Shown here piece after piece: positions 24,201 through 37,859 of a stretch of DNA of 64,000 nucleotides. Within the stretch, counting starts at the first letter, position 1. The number at the start of each line of letters is the position of its first letter. The DNA comes from Cladorhizidae sp. MBARI D1340-BT2 (Eukaryota; Porifera; Demospongiae; Poecilosclerida; Cladorhizidae). The translations under genes and the position numbers were made by a program. The stretch lies in assembly GCA_028752905.1 (NCBI GenBank), contig JAQNBH010000003.1, forward strand, positions 35,740,697-35,804,696, in the 5' to 3' direction. The notes beneath the pieces were generated by a model. It was not told where the DNA came from, made no database searches, and saw nothing but the letters and a program-made list of their open reading frames with translations.

Positions 24201-27200
24201 AAGGCTATAGCATCTAGTCATTATTCCTGATGAAGGCTGGAGCATCTAGTCATTATTCCTGATGAAGGCTAGAGCATCTAGTCATTATTGCTGATGAAGG
24301 CTAGAGCATCTAGTCATTATTCCTGATGAAGGCTAGAGCATCTAGTCATTATTCCTGATGAAGGCTAGAGCATCTAGTCATTATTCCTGATGAACGCTAG
24401 AGCATCTAGTCATTATTCCTGGTAAAACTAGCGCATTTAGTCATTATTCCTGGTGAAGGCTAGAGCATCTAGTCATTATTCCTGATGAAGGCTAGAGCAT
24501 CTAGTCATTCTTCCTGATGAAGGCTATAGTACCTAATCATTATTCCGGCTAGAGCACCTAGTCATTATTCCTGATGAAGGCTAGAGCATCTAGTCATTAT
24601 TCCTGATGACTAGAGCATCTAGTCATTATTCCTGATGAAGGCTAGTGGATCTAGTCATTATTCCTGATGACTAGAGTATCTAGTCATTATTCCTTGTGAA
24701 ACTAGAGCATCTAGTCATTATTCCTGGTGAAGGCTAGAGCATCTAGTCATTATTCCTGATGAAGGCTAGAGCATCTAGTCATTCTTCCTGATGAAGGCTA
24801 GAGTACCTAATCATTATTCCGGCTAGAGCACCTAGTCATTATTCCTGATGAAGGCTAGAGCATCTAGTCATTATTCCTGATAGTCATTATTGCTGTAGCA
24901 TCTAGTCATTATTCCTGATGAAGGCTAGAGCACCTAGTCATTATTCCTGATGAAGGCTAGAGCATCTAATCATTATTCCTGATGAAGGCTACTAGTCATT
25001 ATTCCTGATGAAGGCTAGAGCATCTGGTCATTATTCCTGATGAAGGCTAGAGCATCTAGTCATTAATCCTGATGAAGGCTAGAGCATCTAGTCATTATTC
25101 CTGATGTAGGCTAGAGCATTTAGTCATTATTCCTGATGAAGGCTAGAGCATCTAGTCATTATTCCTGGTGAAGACTAGAGCATCTAGTCATTATTCCTGG
25201 TGAAGGCTAGAGCATCTAGTCATTATTCCTGATGATGAATAGTCATTATTCCTGATGAAGGCTAGAGCATCTAGTCATGATTCCTGTTCATGATGAAGGC
25301 TACAGCATCTAGTCATTATTCCTGATGAAGGCTAGAGCACCTAGAAATTATTCCTGATGAAGGATGGAGCATCTAATCATTATTCCTGGTGAAGGCTAGA
25401 GCATCTAGTCATTATTCCTGATGAAGGCTAGAGCATCTAGTCATTCTTCCTGATTAAAGCTAGAGCACCTAGTCATTATTCCTGATGAAGGCTAGAGCAC
25501 CTATTCATTATTCCTGATGAAGGCTAGAGCATCTAATCATTATTCCTGATGAAGGCTACTAGTCATTATTCCTGATGAAGGCTAGAGCATCTATTCATTA
25601 TTCCTGGTGAAACTAGAGCATCTAGTCATTAATCCTGGTGAAGGCTAGAGCATCTAGTCATTATTCCTGATGAAGGCTAGAGCATCTAGTCATTATTCCT
25701 GATGACTAGAGCATCTAGTCATTATTCCTGATGAAGGCTAGAGCATCTAGTCATTATTCCTGATGACTAGAGCATCTAGTCATTATTCCTGGTGAAACTA
25801 GAGCATCTAGTCATTATTCCTGGTGAAGGCTAGAGCATCTAGTCATTATTCCTGATGAAGGCTAGAGCATCTAGTCATTCTTCCTGATGAAGGCTAGAGT
25901 ACCTAATCATTATTCCGGCTAGAGCCCTTGTCATTATTCCTGATGAACGCTAGAGCATCTAGTCATTATTCCTGATAGTTATTATTGCTGGAGCATCTAG
26001 TCATTATTCCTGATGAAGGCTAGAGCATCTAGTCATTATTCCTGATAGTCATTATTGCTGGACCATCTAGTCATTGTTCCTGATTAAGGCTTGAGCATCT
26101 AGTCGTTATTCCTGATGAAGGCTAGAGCATCTAGTCATTATTCCTGATGAAGGCTAGAGCATCTAGTCATTATTGCTGATGAAGGCTAGAGCATCTAGTC
26201 ATTATTCCTGGTGAAGACTAGAGCATCTATTAATTTTCCTGGTGAAGGCTAGAGCATCTAGTCATTATTCCTGATGAAGAATAGTCATTATTCCTGATGA
26301 AGGCTAGAGCATCTAGTCATGATTCCTGTTCATGATGAAGGCTACAGCATCTAGTCATTATTCCTGATGAAGGCTAGAACACCTAGAAATTATTCCTGAT
26401 GAAGGATGGAGCATCTAGTCATTATTCCTGGTGAAGGCTATAGCATCTAGTCATTATTCCTGATGAAGGCTAGAGCATCTAGTCATTCTTCCTGATTAAG
26501 GCTAGAGCACCTAGTCATTATTCCTGATGAAGGCTAGAGCACCTATTCATTATTCCTGATGAAGGCTAGAGCATCTAATCATTATTCCTGATAAAGGCTA
26601 CTAGTCATGATGAAGGCTAGAGCTTCTAGTCATTATTCCTGGTGAAACTAGAGCATCTAGTCATTATTCCTGGTGAAGGCTAGAGCATCTAGTCATTATT
26701 CCTGATGAAGGCTAGAGCATCTAGTCATTCTTCCTGATGAAGGCTAGAGTACCTAATCATTATTCCGGCTAGAGCACCTAGTCATTATTCCTGATGAAGG
26801 CTAGAGCATCTAGTCATTATTCCTGATGAAGGCTAGAGCATCTAGTCATTATTCCTGATGAACGCTAGAGCATCTAGTCATTATTCCTGGTAAAACTAGC
26901 GCATTTAGTCATTATTCCTGGCGAAGGCTAGAGCATCTAGTCATTATTCCTGATGAAGGCTAGAGCATCTAGTCATTCTTCCTGATGAAGGCTATAGTAC
27001 CTAATCATTATTCCGGCTAGAGCACCTAGTCATTATTCCTGATGAAGGCTAGAGCATCTAGTCATTATTCCTGATGAGTAGAGCATCTAGTCATTATTCC
27101 TGAAGAAGGCTAGAGGATCTAGTCATTATTCCTGATGACTAGAGCATCTAGTCATTATTCCTTGTGAAACTAGAGCATCTAGTCATTATTCCTGGTGAAG

Positions 27201-30200
27201 GCTAGAGCATCTAGTCATTATTCCTGATGAAGGCTAGAGCATCTAGTTATTATTCCTGATGAAGGCTAGAGCATCTAGTCATTATTGCTGATGAAGGCTA
27301 GAGCATCTAGTCATTATTCCTGATGAAGGCTAGAGCATCTAGTCATTATTCCTGATGAAGGCTAGAGCATCTAGTCATTATTCCTGATGAACGCTAGAGC
27401 ATCTAGTCATTATTCCTGGTAAAACTAGCGCATTTAGTCATTATTCCTGGTGAAGGCTAGAGCATCTAGTCATTATTCCTGATGAAGGCTAGAGCATCTA
27501 GTCATTATTCCTGATAGTCATTATTGCTGGAGCATCTAATCATTGTTCCTGATTAAGGCTTGAGCATCTAGTCGTTATTCCTGATGAAGGCTAGAGCATC
27601 TAGTCATTATTCCTGATGAAGGCTAGAGCATCTAGTCATTATTCCTGATGAAGGCTAGAGCATCTAGTCATTATTGCTGATGAAGGCTAGAGCATCTAGT
27701 CATTATTCCTGATGAAGGCTAGAGCATCTAGTCATTATTCCTGATGAAGGCTAGAGCATCTAGTCATTATTCCTGATGAACGCTAGAGCATCTAGTCATT
27801 ATTCCTGGTAAAACTAGCGCATTTAGTCATTATTCCTGGTGAAGGCTAGAGCATCTAGTCATTATTCCTGATGAAGGCTAGAGCATCTAGTCATTCTTCC
27901 TGATGAAGGCTATAGTACCTAATCATTATTCCGGCTAGAGCACCTAGTCATTATTCCTAGGCTAGAGCATCTAGTCATTATTCCTGATGACTAGAGCATC
28001 TAGTCATTATTCCTGATGAAGGCTAGTGGATCTAGTCATTATTCCTGATGACTAGAGCATCTAGTCATTATTCCTTGTGAAACTAGAGCATCTAGTTATT
28101 ATTCCTGGTGAAGGCTAGAGCATCTAGTCATTATTCCTGATGAAGGCTAGAGCATCTAGTCATTCTTCCTGATGAAGGCTAGAGTACCTAATCATTATTC
28201 CGGCTAGAGCACCTAGTCATTATTCCTGATAGTCATTATTGCTGTAGCATCTAGTCATTATTCCTGATGAAGGCTAGAGCACCTAGTCATTATTCCTGAT
28301 AGTCATTATTGCTGTAGCATCTAATCATTATTCCTGATGAAGGCTACTAGTCATTATAACTGATGAAGGCTAGAGCATCTGGTTATTATTCCTGATGAAG
28401 GCTAGAGCATCTAGTCATTAATCCTGATGAAGGCTAGAGCATCTAGTCATTATTCCTGATGTAGGCTAGAGCATTTAGTCATTATTCCTGATGAAGGCTA
28501 GAGCATCTAGTCATTATTCCTGGTGAAGACTAGATCATCTAGTCATTATTCCTGGTGAATGCTAGAGCATCTAGTCATTATTCCTGATGATGAATAGTCA
28601 TTATTCCTGATGAAGGCTAGAGCATCTAGTCATTATTTCTGATGAAGGCTAGAGCACCTAGAAATTATTCCTGATGAAGGATGGAGCATCTAGTCATTAT
28701 TCCTGGTGAAGGCTAGAGCATCTAGTCATTATTCCTGATGAAGGCTAGAGCATCTAGTCATTCTTCCTGATTAAGGCTAGAGCACCTAGTCATTATTCCT
28801 GATGAAGGCTAGAGCACCTATTCATTATTCCTGATGAAGGCTAGAGCATCTAATCATTATTCCTGATGAAGGCTACTAGTCATTATTCCTGATGAAGGCT
28901 AGAGCATCTAGTCATTATTCCTGGTTAAACTAGAGCATCTAGTCATTATTCCTGGTGAAGGCTAGAGCATCTAGTCATTATTCCTGATGAAGGCTAGAGC
29001 ATCTAGTCATTATTCCTGATGACTAGAGCATCTAGTCATTATTCCTGATGAAGGCTAGAGCATCTAGTCATTATTCCTGATGACTAGAGCATCTAGTCAT
29101 TATTCCTGGTGAAACTAGAGCATCTAGTCATTATTCCTGGTGAAGGCTAGAGCATCTAGTCATTATTCCTGATGAAGGCTAGAGCATCTAGTCATTCTTC
29201 CTGATGAAGGCTAATCATTATTCCGGCTAGAGCCCTTGTCATTATTCCTGATGAAGGCTAGAGCATCTAGTCATTATTCCTGATAGTTATTATTGCTGGA
29301 GCATCTAGTCATTATTCCTGATGAAGGCTAGAGCATCTAGTCATTATTCCTGATAGTCATTATTGCTGGACCATCTAGTCATTGTTCCTGATTAAGGCTT
29401 GAGCATCTAGTCGTTATTCCTGATGAAGGCTAGAGCATCTAGTCATTATTCCTGATGAAGGCTAGAGCATCTAGTCATTATTGCTGATGAAGGCTAGAGC
29501 ATCTAGTCATTATTTCTGATGAAGGCTAGAGCATCTAGTCATTATTCCTGATGAAGGCTAGAGCATCTAGTCATTATTCCTGATGAAGGCTAGAGCATCT
29601 AGTCATTATTCCTGGTAAAACTAGAGAATCTAGTCATTATTCCTGATGATGAATAGTCATTATTCCTGATGAAGGCTAGAGCATCTAGTCATGATTCCTG
29701 TTCATGATGAAGGCTACAGCATCTAGTCATTATTCCTGATAAAGGCTAGAGCACCTAGAAATTATTCCTGATGAAGGATGGAGCATCTAATCATTATTCC
29801 TGGTGAAGGCTAGAGCATCTAGTCATTATTCCTGATGAAGGCTAGAGCATCTAGTCATTCATCCTGATTAAGGCTAGAGCACCTAGTCATTATTCCTGAT
29901 GAAGGCTAGAGCACCTATTCATTATTCCTGATGAAGGCTAGAGCATCTAATCATTATTCCTGATGAAGGCTACTAGTCATTATTCCTGATGAAGGCTAGA
30001 GCATCTAGTCATTATTCCTGGTGAAACTAGAGCATCTAGTCATTAATCCTGGTGAAGGCTAGAGCATCTAGTCATTATTCCTGATGAAGGCTAGAGCATC
30101 TAGTCATTATTCCTGATGACTAGAGCATCTAGTCATTATTCCTGATGAAGGCTAGAGCATCTAGTCATTATTCCTGATGACTAGAGCATCTAGTCATTAT

Positions 30201-33200
30201 TCCTGGTGAAACTAGAGCATCTAGTCATTATTCCTGGTGAAGGCTAGAGCATCTAGTCATTATTCCTGATGAAGGCTAGAGCATCTAGTCATTCTTCCTG
30301 ATGAAGGCTAGAGTACCTAATCATTATTCCGGCTAGAGCCCTTGTCATTATTCCTGATGAAGGCTAGAGCATCTAGTCATTATTCCTGATAGTTATTATT
30401 GCTGGAGCATCTAGTCATTATTCCTGATGAAGGCTAGAGCATCTAGTCATTATTCCTGATAGTCATTATTGCTGGACCATCTAGTCATTGTTCCTGATTA
30501 AGGCTTGAGCATCTAGTCGTTATTCCTGATGAAGGCTAGAGCATCTAGTCATTATTCCTGATGAAGGCTAGAGCATCTAGTCATTCTTCCTGATGAAGGC
30601 TAGAGTACCTAATCATTATTCCGGCTAGAGCCCTTGTCATTATTCCGGCTAGAGCCCTTGTCATTATTCCTGATGAAGGCTAGAGCATCTAGTCATTATT
30701 CCTGATAGTCATTATTGCTGGAGCATCTAGTCATTATTCCTGATGAAGGCTAGAGCATCTAGTCATTATTCCTGATAGTCATTATTGCTGGAGCATCTAA
30801 TCATTGTTCCTGATTAAGGCTTGAGCATCTAGTCGTTATTCCTTATGAAGGCTAGAGCATCTAGTCATTATTCATGATGAAGGCTAGAGCATCTAGTCAT
30901 TATTCCTGATGAAGGCTAGAGCATCTAGTCATTATTGCTGATGAAGGCTAGAGCATCTAGTCATTATTCCTGATGAAGGCTAGAGCATCTAGTCATTATT
31001 CCTGATGAAGGCTAGAGCATCTAGTCATTATTCCTGATGAACGCTAGAGCATCTAGTCATTATTCCTGGTAAAACTAGCGCATTTAGTCATTATTCCTGG
31101 TGAAGGCTAGAGCATCTAGTCATTATTCCTGATGAAGGCTAGAGCATCTAGTCATTATTCCTGATAGTCATTATTGCTGGAGCATCTAATCATTGTTCCT
31201 GATTAAGGCTTGAGCATCTAGTCGTTATTCCTGATGAAGGCTATAGCATCTAGTCATTATTCCTGATGAAGGCTAGAGCATCTAGTCATTATTCCTGATG
31301 AAGGCTAGAGCATCTAGTCATTATTGCTGATGAAGGCTAGAGCATCTAGTCATTATTCCTGATGAAGGCTAGAGCATCTAGTCATTATTCCTGATGAAGG
31401 CTAGAGCATCTAGTCATTATTCCTGATGAACGCTAGAGCATCTAGTCATTATTCCTTGTAAAACTAGCGCATTTAGTCATTATTCCTGGTGAAGGCTAGA
31501 GCATCTAGTCATTATTCCTGATGAAGGCTAGAGCATCTAGTCATTCTTCCTGATGAAGGCTATAGTACCTAATCATTATTCCGGCTAGAGCACCTAGTCA
31601 TTATTCCTGATGAAGGCTAGAGCATCTAGTCATTATTCCTGATGACTAGAGCATCTAGTCATTATTCCTGATGAAGGCTAGTGGATCTAGTCATTATTCC
31701 TGATGACTAGAGCATCTAGTCATTATTCCTTGTGAAACAAGAGCATCTAGTCATTATTCCTGGTGAAGGCTAGAGCATCTAGTCATTATTCCTGATGAAG
31801 GCTAGAGCATCTAGTCATTCTTCCTGATGAAGGCTAGAGTACCTAATCATTATTCCGGCTAGAGCACCTAGTCATTATTCCTGATGAAGGCTAGAGCATC
31901 TAGTCATTATTCCAAATAGTCATTATTGCTGTAGCATCTAGTCATTATTCCTGATGAAGGCTAGAGCACCTAGTCATTATTCCTGATGAAGGCTAGAGCA
32001 TCTAATCATTATTCCTGATGAAGGCTAGAGCATCTGGTCATTATTCCTGATGAAGGCTAGAGCATCTAGTCATTAATCCTGATGAAGGCTAGAGCATCTA
32101 GTCATTATTCCTGATGTAGGCTAGAGCATTTAGTCATTATTCCTGATGAAGGCTAGAGCATCTAGTCATTATTCCTGGTGAAGACTAGAGCATCTAGTCA
32201 TTATTCCTGGTGAAGGCTAGAGCATCTAGTCATTATTCCTGATGATGAATAGTCATTATTCCTGATGAAGGCTAGAGCATCTAGTCATGATTCCTGTTCA
32301 TGATGAAGGCTACAGCATCTAGTCATTATTTCTGATGAAGGCTAGAGCACCTAGAAATTATTCCTGATGAAGGATGGAGCATCTAGTCATTATTCCTGGT
32401 GAAGGCTAGAGCATCTAGTCATTATTCCTGATGAAGGCTAGAGCATCTAGTCATTCTTCCTGATTAAGGCTAGAGCACCTAGTCATTATTCCTGATGAAG
32501 GCTAGAGCACCTATTCATTATTCCTGATGAAGGCTAGAGCATCTAATCATTATTCCTGATGAAGGCTACTAGTCATTATTCCTGATGAAGGCTAGAGCAT
32601 CTAGTCATTATTCCTGGTTAAACTAGTGCATCTAGTCATTATTCCTGGTGAAGGCTAGAGCATCTAGTCATTATTCCTGATGAAGGCTAGAGCATCTAGT
32701 CATTATTCCTGATGACTAGAGCATCTAGTCATTATTCCTGATGAAGGCTAGAGCATCTAGTCATTATTCCTGATGACTAGAGCATCTAGTCATTATTCCT
32801 GGTGAAACTAGAGCATATAGTCATTATTCCTGGTGAAGGCTAGAGCATCTAGTCATTATTCCTGATGAAGGCTAGAGCATCTAGTCATTCTTCCTGATGA
32901 AGGCTAATCATTATTCCGGCTAGAGCCCTAGTCATTATTCCTGATGAAGGCTAGAGCATCTAGTCATTATTCCTGATAGTTATTATTGCTGGAGCATCTA
33001 GTCATTATTCCTGATGAAGGCTAGAGCATCTAGTCATTATTCCTGATAGTCATTATTGCTGGACCATCTAGTCATTGTTCCTGATTAAGGCTTGAGCATC
33101 TAGTCGTTATTCCTGATGAAGGCTAGAGCATCTAGTCATTATTCCTGATGAAGGCTAGAGCATCTAGTCATTATTGCTGATGAAGGCTAGAGCATCTAGT
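22200..33200 (+). repeat. Duplicated block with ~7004-bp offset
   Basis: The marker GATTAAGGCTTGAGC at 22386, 23492 and 23808 recurs at 29390, 30496 and 30812, each 7004 bp on. Later anchors 24165/31201 (7036) and 26082/33083 (7001) show small indels, one of exactly one monomer. Private variants such as TCATTCATCCTGATTAAGG (near 22852 and 29855) and GATAAAGGCTAGAGCACC are shared. Confidence 0.85.
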
Positions 33201-36200
33201 CATTATTCCTGATGAAGGCTAGAGCATCTAGTCATTATTCCTGATGAAGGCTAGAGCATCTAGTCATTATTCCTGATGAAGGCTAGAGCATCTAGTCATT
33301 ATTCCTGGTAAAACTAGAGAATCTAGTCATTATTCCTGGTGAAGGCTAGAGCATCTAGTCATTATTACTGATGAAGTCTAGAGCATCTAGTCATTCTTCC
33401 TGATGAAGGCTAGAGTACCTAATCATTATTCCGGCTAGAGCACCTAGTCATTATTCCTGATGAAGGCTAGAGCATCTAGTCATTATTCCTGATGACTAGA
33501 GCATCTAGTCATTATTCCTGATGAAGGCTAGAGCATCTAGTCATTATTCCTGATGACTAGAGCATCTAGTCATTATTCTGGTGAAACTAGAGCATCTAGT
33601 CATTATTCCTGGTGAAGGCTAGAGCATCTAGTCATTATTCCTGATGAAGGCTAGAGCATCTAGTCATTCTTCCTGATGAAGGCTAGAGTACCTAATCATT
33701 ATTCCAGCTAGAGCACCTAGTCATTATTCCTGATGAAGGCTAGAGCATCTAGTCATTATTCCTGATAGTCATTTATTGCTGGAGAATCTAGTCATTATTC
33801 CAGATGAAGACTACAGCACCTTGTCATTATTCCTGATGAAGGCTAGAGCATCTAATCATTATTCCTGATGAAGGCTACTAGTCATTATTCCTGATGAAGG
33901 CTAGAGCATCTGGTCATTATTCCTGATGAAGGCTAGAGCATCTAGTAATTATTCCTGATGAAGGCTAGAGCATCTAGTCATTATTCCTGATGAAGGCTAG
34001 AGCATTTAGTCATTATTCCTGATGAAGGCTAGAGTATCTATTCATTATTCCTGGTGAAGACTAGAGCATCTAGTCATTTTTCCTGGTGAAGGCTAGAGCA
34101 TCTAGTCATTATTCCTGATGAAGAATAGTCATTATTCCTGATGAAGGCTAGAACATCTAGTCATGATTCCTGTTCATGATCAAGGCTACAGCATCTAGTC
34201 ATTATTCCTGATGAAGGCTAGAACACCTAGAAATTATTCGTGATGAAGGATGGAGCATCTAGTCATTATTCCTGGTGAAGGCTATAGCATCTAGTCATTA
34301 TTCCTGATGAAGGCTAGAGCATCTAGTCATTCTTCCTGATTAAGGCTAGAGTACCTAGTCATTATTCCTGATGAAGGCTAGAGCACCTATTCATTATTCC
34401 TGATGAAGGCTAGAGCATCTAATCATTATTCCTGATAAAGGCTACTAGTCATTATTCCTGATGAAGGCTAGAGCTTCTAGTCATTATTCCTGGTGAAACT
34501 AGAGCATCTAGTCATTATTCCTGCTGAAGGCTAGAGCATCTAGTCATTATTCCTGATGAAGGCTAGAGCATCTAGTCATTCTTCCTGATGAAGGCTAGAG
34601 TACCTAATCATTATTCCGGCTAGAGCACCTAGTCATTATTCCTGATGAAGGCTAGAGCATCTAGTCATTATTCCTGATGAAGGCTAGAGCATCTAGTCAT
34701 TATTCCTGATGAACGCTAGAGCATCTAGTCATTATTCCTGGTAAAACTAGCGCATTTAGTCATTATTCCTGGCGAAGGCTAGAGCATCTAGTCATTATTC
34801 CTGATGATGGCTAGAGCATCTAGTCATTCTTCCGGATGAAGGCTATAGTACCTAATCATTATTCCGGCTAGAGCACCTAGTCATTATTCCTGATGAAGGC
34901 TAGAGCATCTAGTCATTATTCCTGATGACTAGAGCATCTAGTCATTATTCCTGATGAAGGCTAGAGGATCTAGTCATTATACCTGATGACTAGAGCATCT
35001 AGTCATTATTCCTTGTGAAACTAGAGCATCTAGTCATTATTCCTGGTGAAGGCTAGAGCATCTAGTCATTATTCCTGATGAAGGCTAGAGCATCTAGTCA
35101 TTCTTCCTGATGAAGGCTAGAATACCTAATCATTATTCCGGCTAGAGCACCTAGTCATTATTCCTGATGAAGGCTAGAGCATCTAGTCATTATTCCTGAT
35201 AGTCATTATTGCTGTAGCATCTAGTCATTATTCCTGATGAAGGCTAGAGCACCTAGTCATTATTCCTGATGAAGGCTAGAGCATCTAATCATTATTCCTG
35301 ATGAAGGCTACTAGTCATTATTCCTGATGAAGGCTAGAGCATCTGGTCATTATTCCTGATGAAGGCTAGAGCATCTAGTCATTATTCCTAATGAAGGCTA
35401 GAGCATCTAGTCATTATTCCTGATGAAGGCTAGAGCATTTAGTCATTATTCCTGATGAAGGCTAGAGCATCTAGTCATTATTCCTGGTGAAGACTAGAGC
35501 ATCTAGTCATTATTCCTGGTGAAGGCTAGAGCATCTAGTCATTATTCCTGATGATGAATAGTCATTATTCCTGATGAAGGCTAGAGCATCTAGTCATGAT
35601 TCCTGTTCATGATGAAGGCTACAGCATCTAGTCATTATTCCTGATGAAGGCTAGAGCACCTAGAAATTATTCCTGATGAAGGATGGAGCATCTAGTCATT
35701 ATTCCTGGTGAAGGCTAGAGCATCTAGTCATTATTCCTGATGAAGGCTAGAGCATCTAGTCATTCTTCCTGATTAAGGCTAGAGCACCTAGTCATTATTC
35801 CTGATGAAGGCTAGAGCACCTATTCATTATTCCTGATGAAGGCTAGAGCATCTAATCATTATTCCTGATGAAGGCTACTAGTCATTATTCCTGATGAAGG
35901 CTAGAGCATCTAGTCATTATTCCTGGTTAAACTAGAGCATCTAGTCATTATTCCTGGTGAAGGCTAGAGCATCTAGTCATTATTCCTGATGAAGGCTAGA
36001 GCATCTAGTCATTATTCCTGATGACTAGAGCATCTAGTCATTATTCCTGATGAAGGCTAGAGCATCTAGTCATTATTCCTGATGACTAGAGCATCTAGTC
36101 ATTATTCCTGGTGAAACTAGAGCATCTAGTCATTATTCCTGGTGAAGGCTAGAGCATCTAGTCATTATTCCTGATGAAGGCTAGAGCATCTAGTCATTCT

Positions 36201-37859
36201 TCCTGATGAAGGCTAGAGTACCTAATCATTATTCCGGCTAGAGCCCTTGTCATTATTCCTGATGAAGGCTAGAGCATCTAGTCATTATTCCTGATAGTTA
36301 TTATTGCTGGAGCATCTAGTCATTATTCCTGATGAAGGCTAGAGCATCTAGTCATTATTCCTGATAGTCATTATTGCTGGACCATCTAGTTATTGTTCCT
36401 GATTAAGGCTTGAGCAGCTAGTCGTTATTCCTGATGAAGGCTAGAGCATCTAGTCATTATTCCTGATGAAGGCTAGAGCATCTAGTCATTATTGCTGATG
36501 AAGGCTAGAGCATCTAGTCATTATTCCTGATGAAGGCTAGAGCATCTAGTCATTATTCCTGATGAAGGCTAGAGCATCTAGTCATTATTCCTGATGAAGG
36601 CTAGAGCATCTAGTCATTATTCCTGGTAAAACTAGATAATCTGGTCATTATTCCTGGTGAAGGCTAGAGCATCTAGTCATTATTACTGATGAAGTCTAGA
36701 GCATCTAGTCATTCTTCCTGATGAAGGCTAGAGTACCTAATCATTATTCCGGCTAGAGCACCTAGTCATTATTCCTGATGAAGGCTAGAGCATCTAGTCA
36801 TTATTCCTGATGACTAGAGCATCTAGTCATTATTCCTGATGAAGGCTAGAGCATCTAGTCATTATTCCTGATGACTAGAGCATCTAACCATTATTCTGGT
36901 GAAACTAGAGCATCTAGTCATTATTCCTGGTGAAGGCTAGAGCATCTAGTCATTATTCCTGATGAAGGCTAGAGCATCTAGTCATTCTTCCTGATGAAGG
37001 CTAGAGTACCTAATCATTATTCCAGCTAGAGCACCTAGTCATTATTCCTGATGAAGGCTAGAGCATCTAGTCATTATTCCTGATAGTCATTTATTGCTGG
37101 AGAATCTAGTCATTATTCCTGATGAAGACTAGAGCACCTTGTCATTATTCCTGATGAAGGCTAGAGCATCTAATCATTATTCCTGATGAAGGCTACTAGT
37201 CATTATTCCTGATGAAGGCTAGAGCATCTGGTCATTATTCCTGATGAAGGCTAGAGCATCTAGTAATTATTCCTGATGAAGGCTAGAGCATCTAGTCATT
37301 ATTCGTGATGAAGGCTAGAGCATTTAGTCTTTATTCCTGATGAAGGCTAGAGCATCTATTCATTATTCCTGGTGAAGACTAGAGCATCTAGTCATTTTTC
37401 CTGGTGAAGGCTAGAGCATCTAGTCATTATTCCTGATGAAGAATAGTCATTATTCCTGATGAAGGCTAGAGCATCTAGTCATGATTCCTGTTCATGATGA
37501 AGGCTACAGCATCTAGTCATTATTCCTGATGAAGGCTAGAACACCTAGAAATTATTCCTGATGAAGGATGGAGCATCTAGTCATTATTCCTGGTGAAGGC
37601 TAGAGCATCTAGTCATTATTCCTGATGAAGGCTAGAGCTTCTAGTCATTCTTCCTGATTAAGGCTAGAGCACCTAGTCATTATTCCTGATGAAGGCTAGA
37701 GCACCTATTCATTATTCCTGATGAAGGCTAGAGCATCTAATCATTATTCCTGATAAAGGCTACTAGTCATTATTCCTGATGAAGGCTAGAGCTTCTAGTC
37801 ATTATTCCTGGTGAAACTAGAGCATCTAGTCATTATTCCTGGTGAAGGCTAGAGCATCT

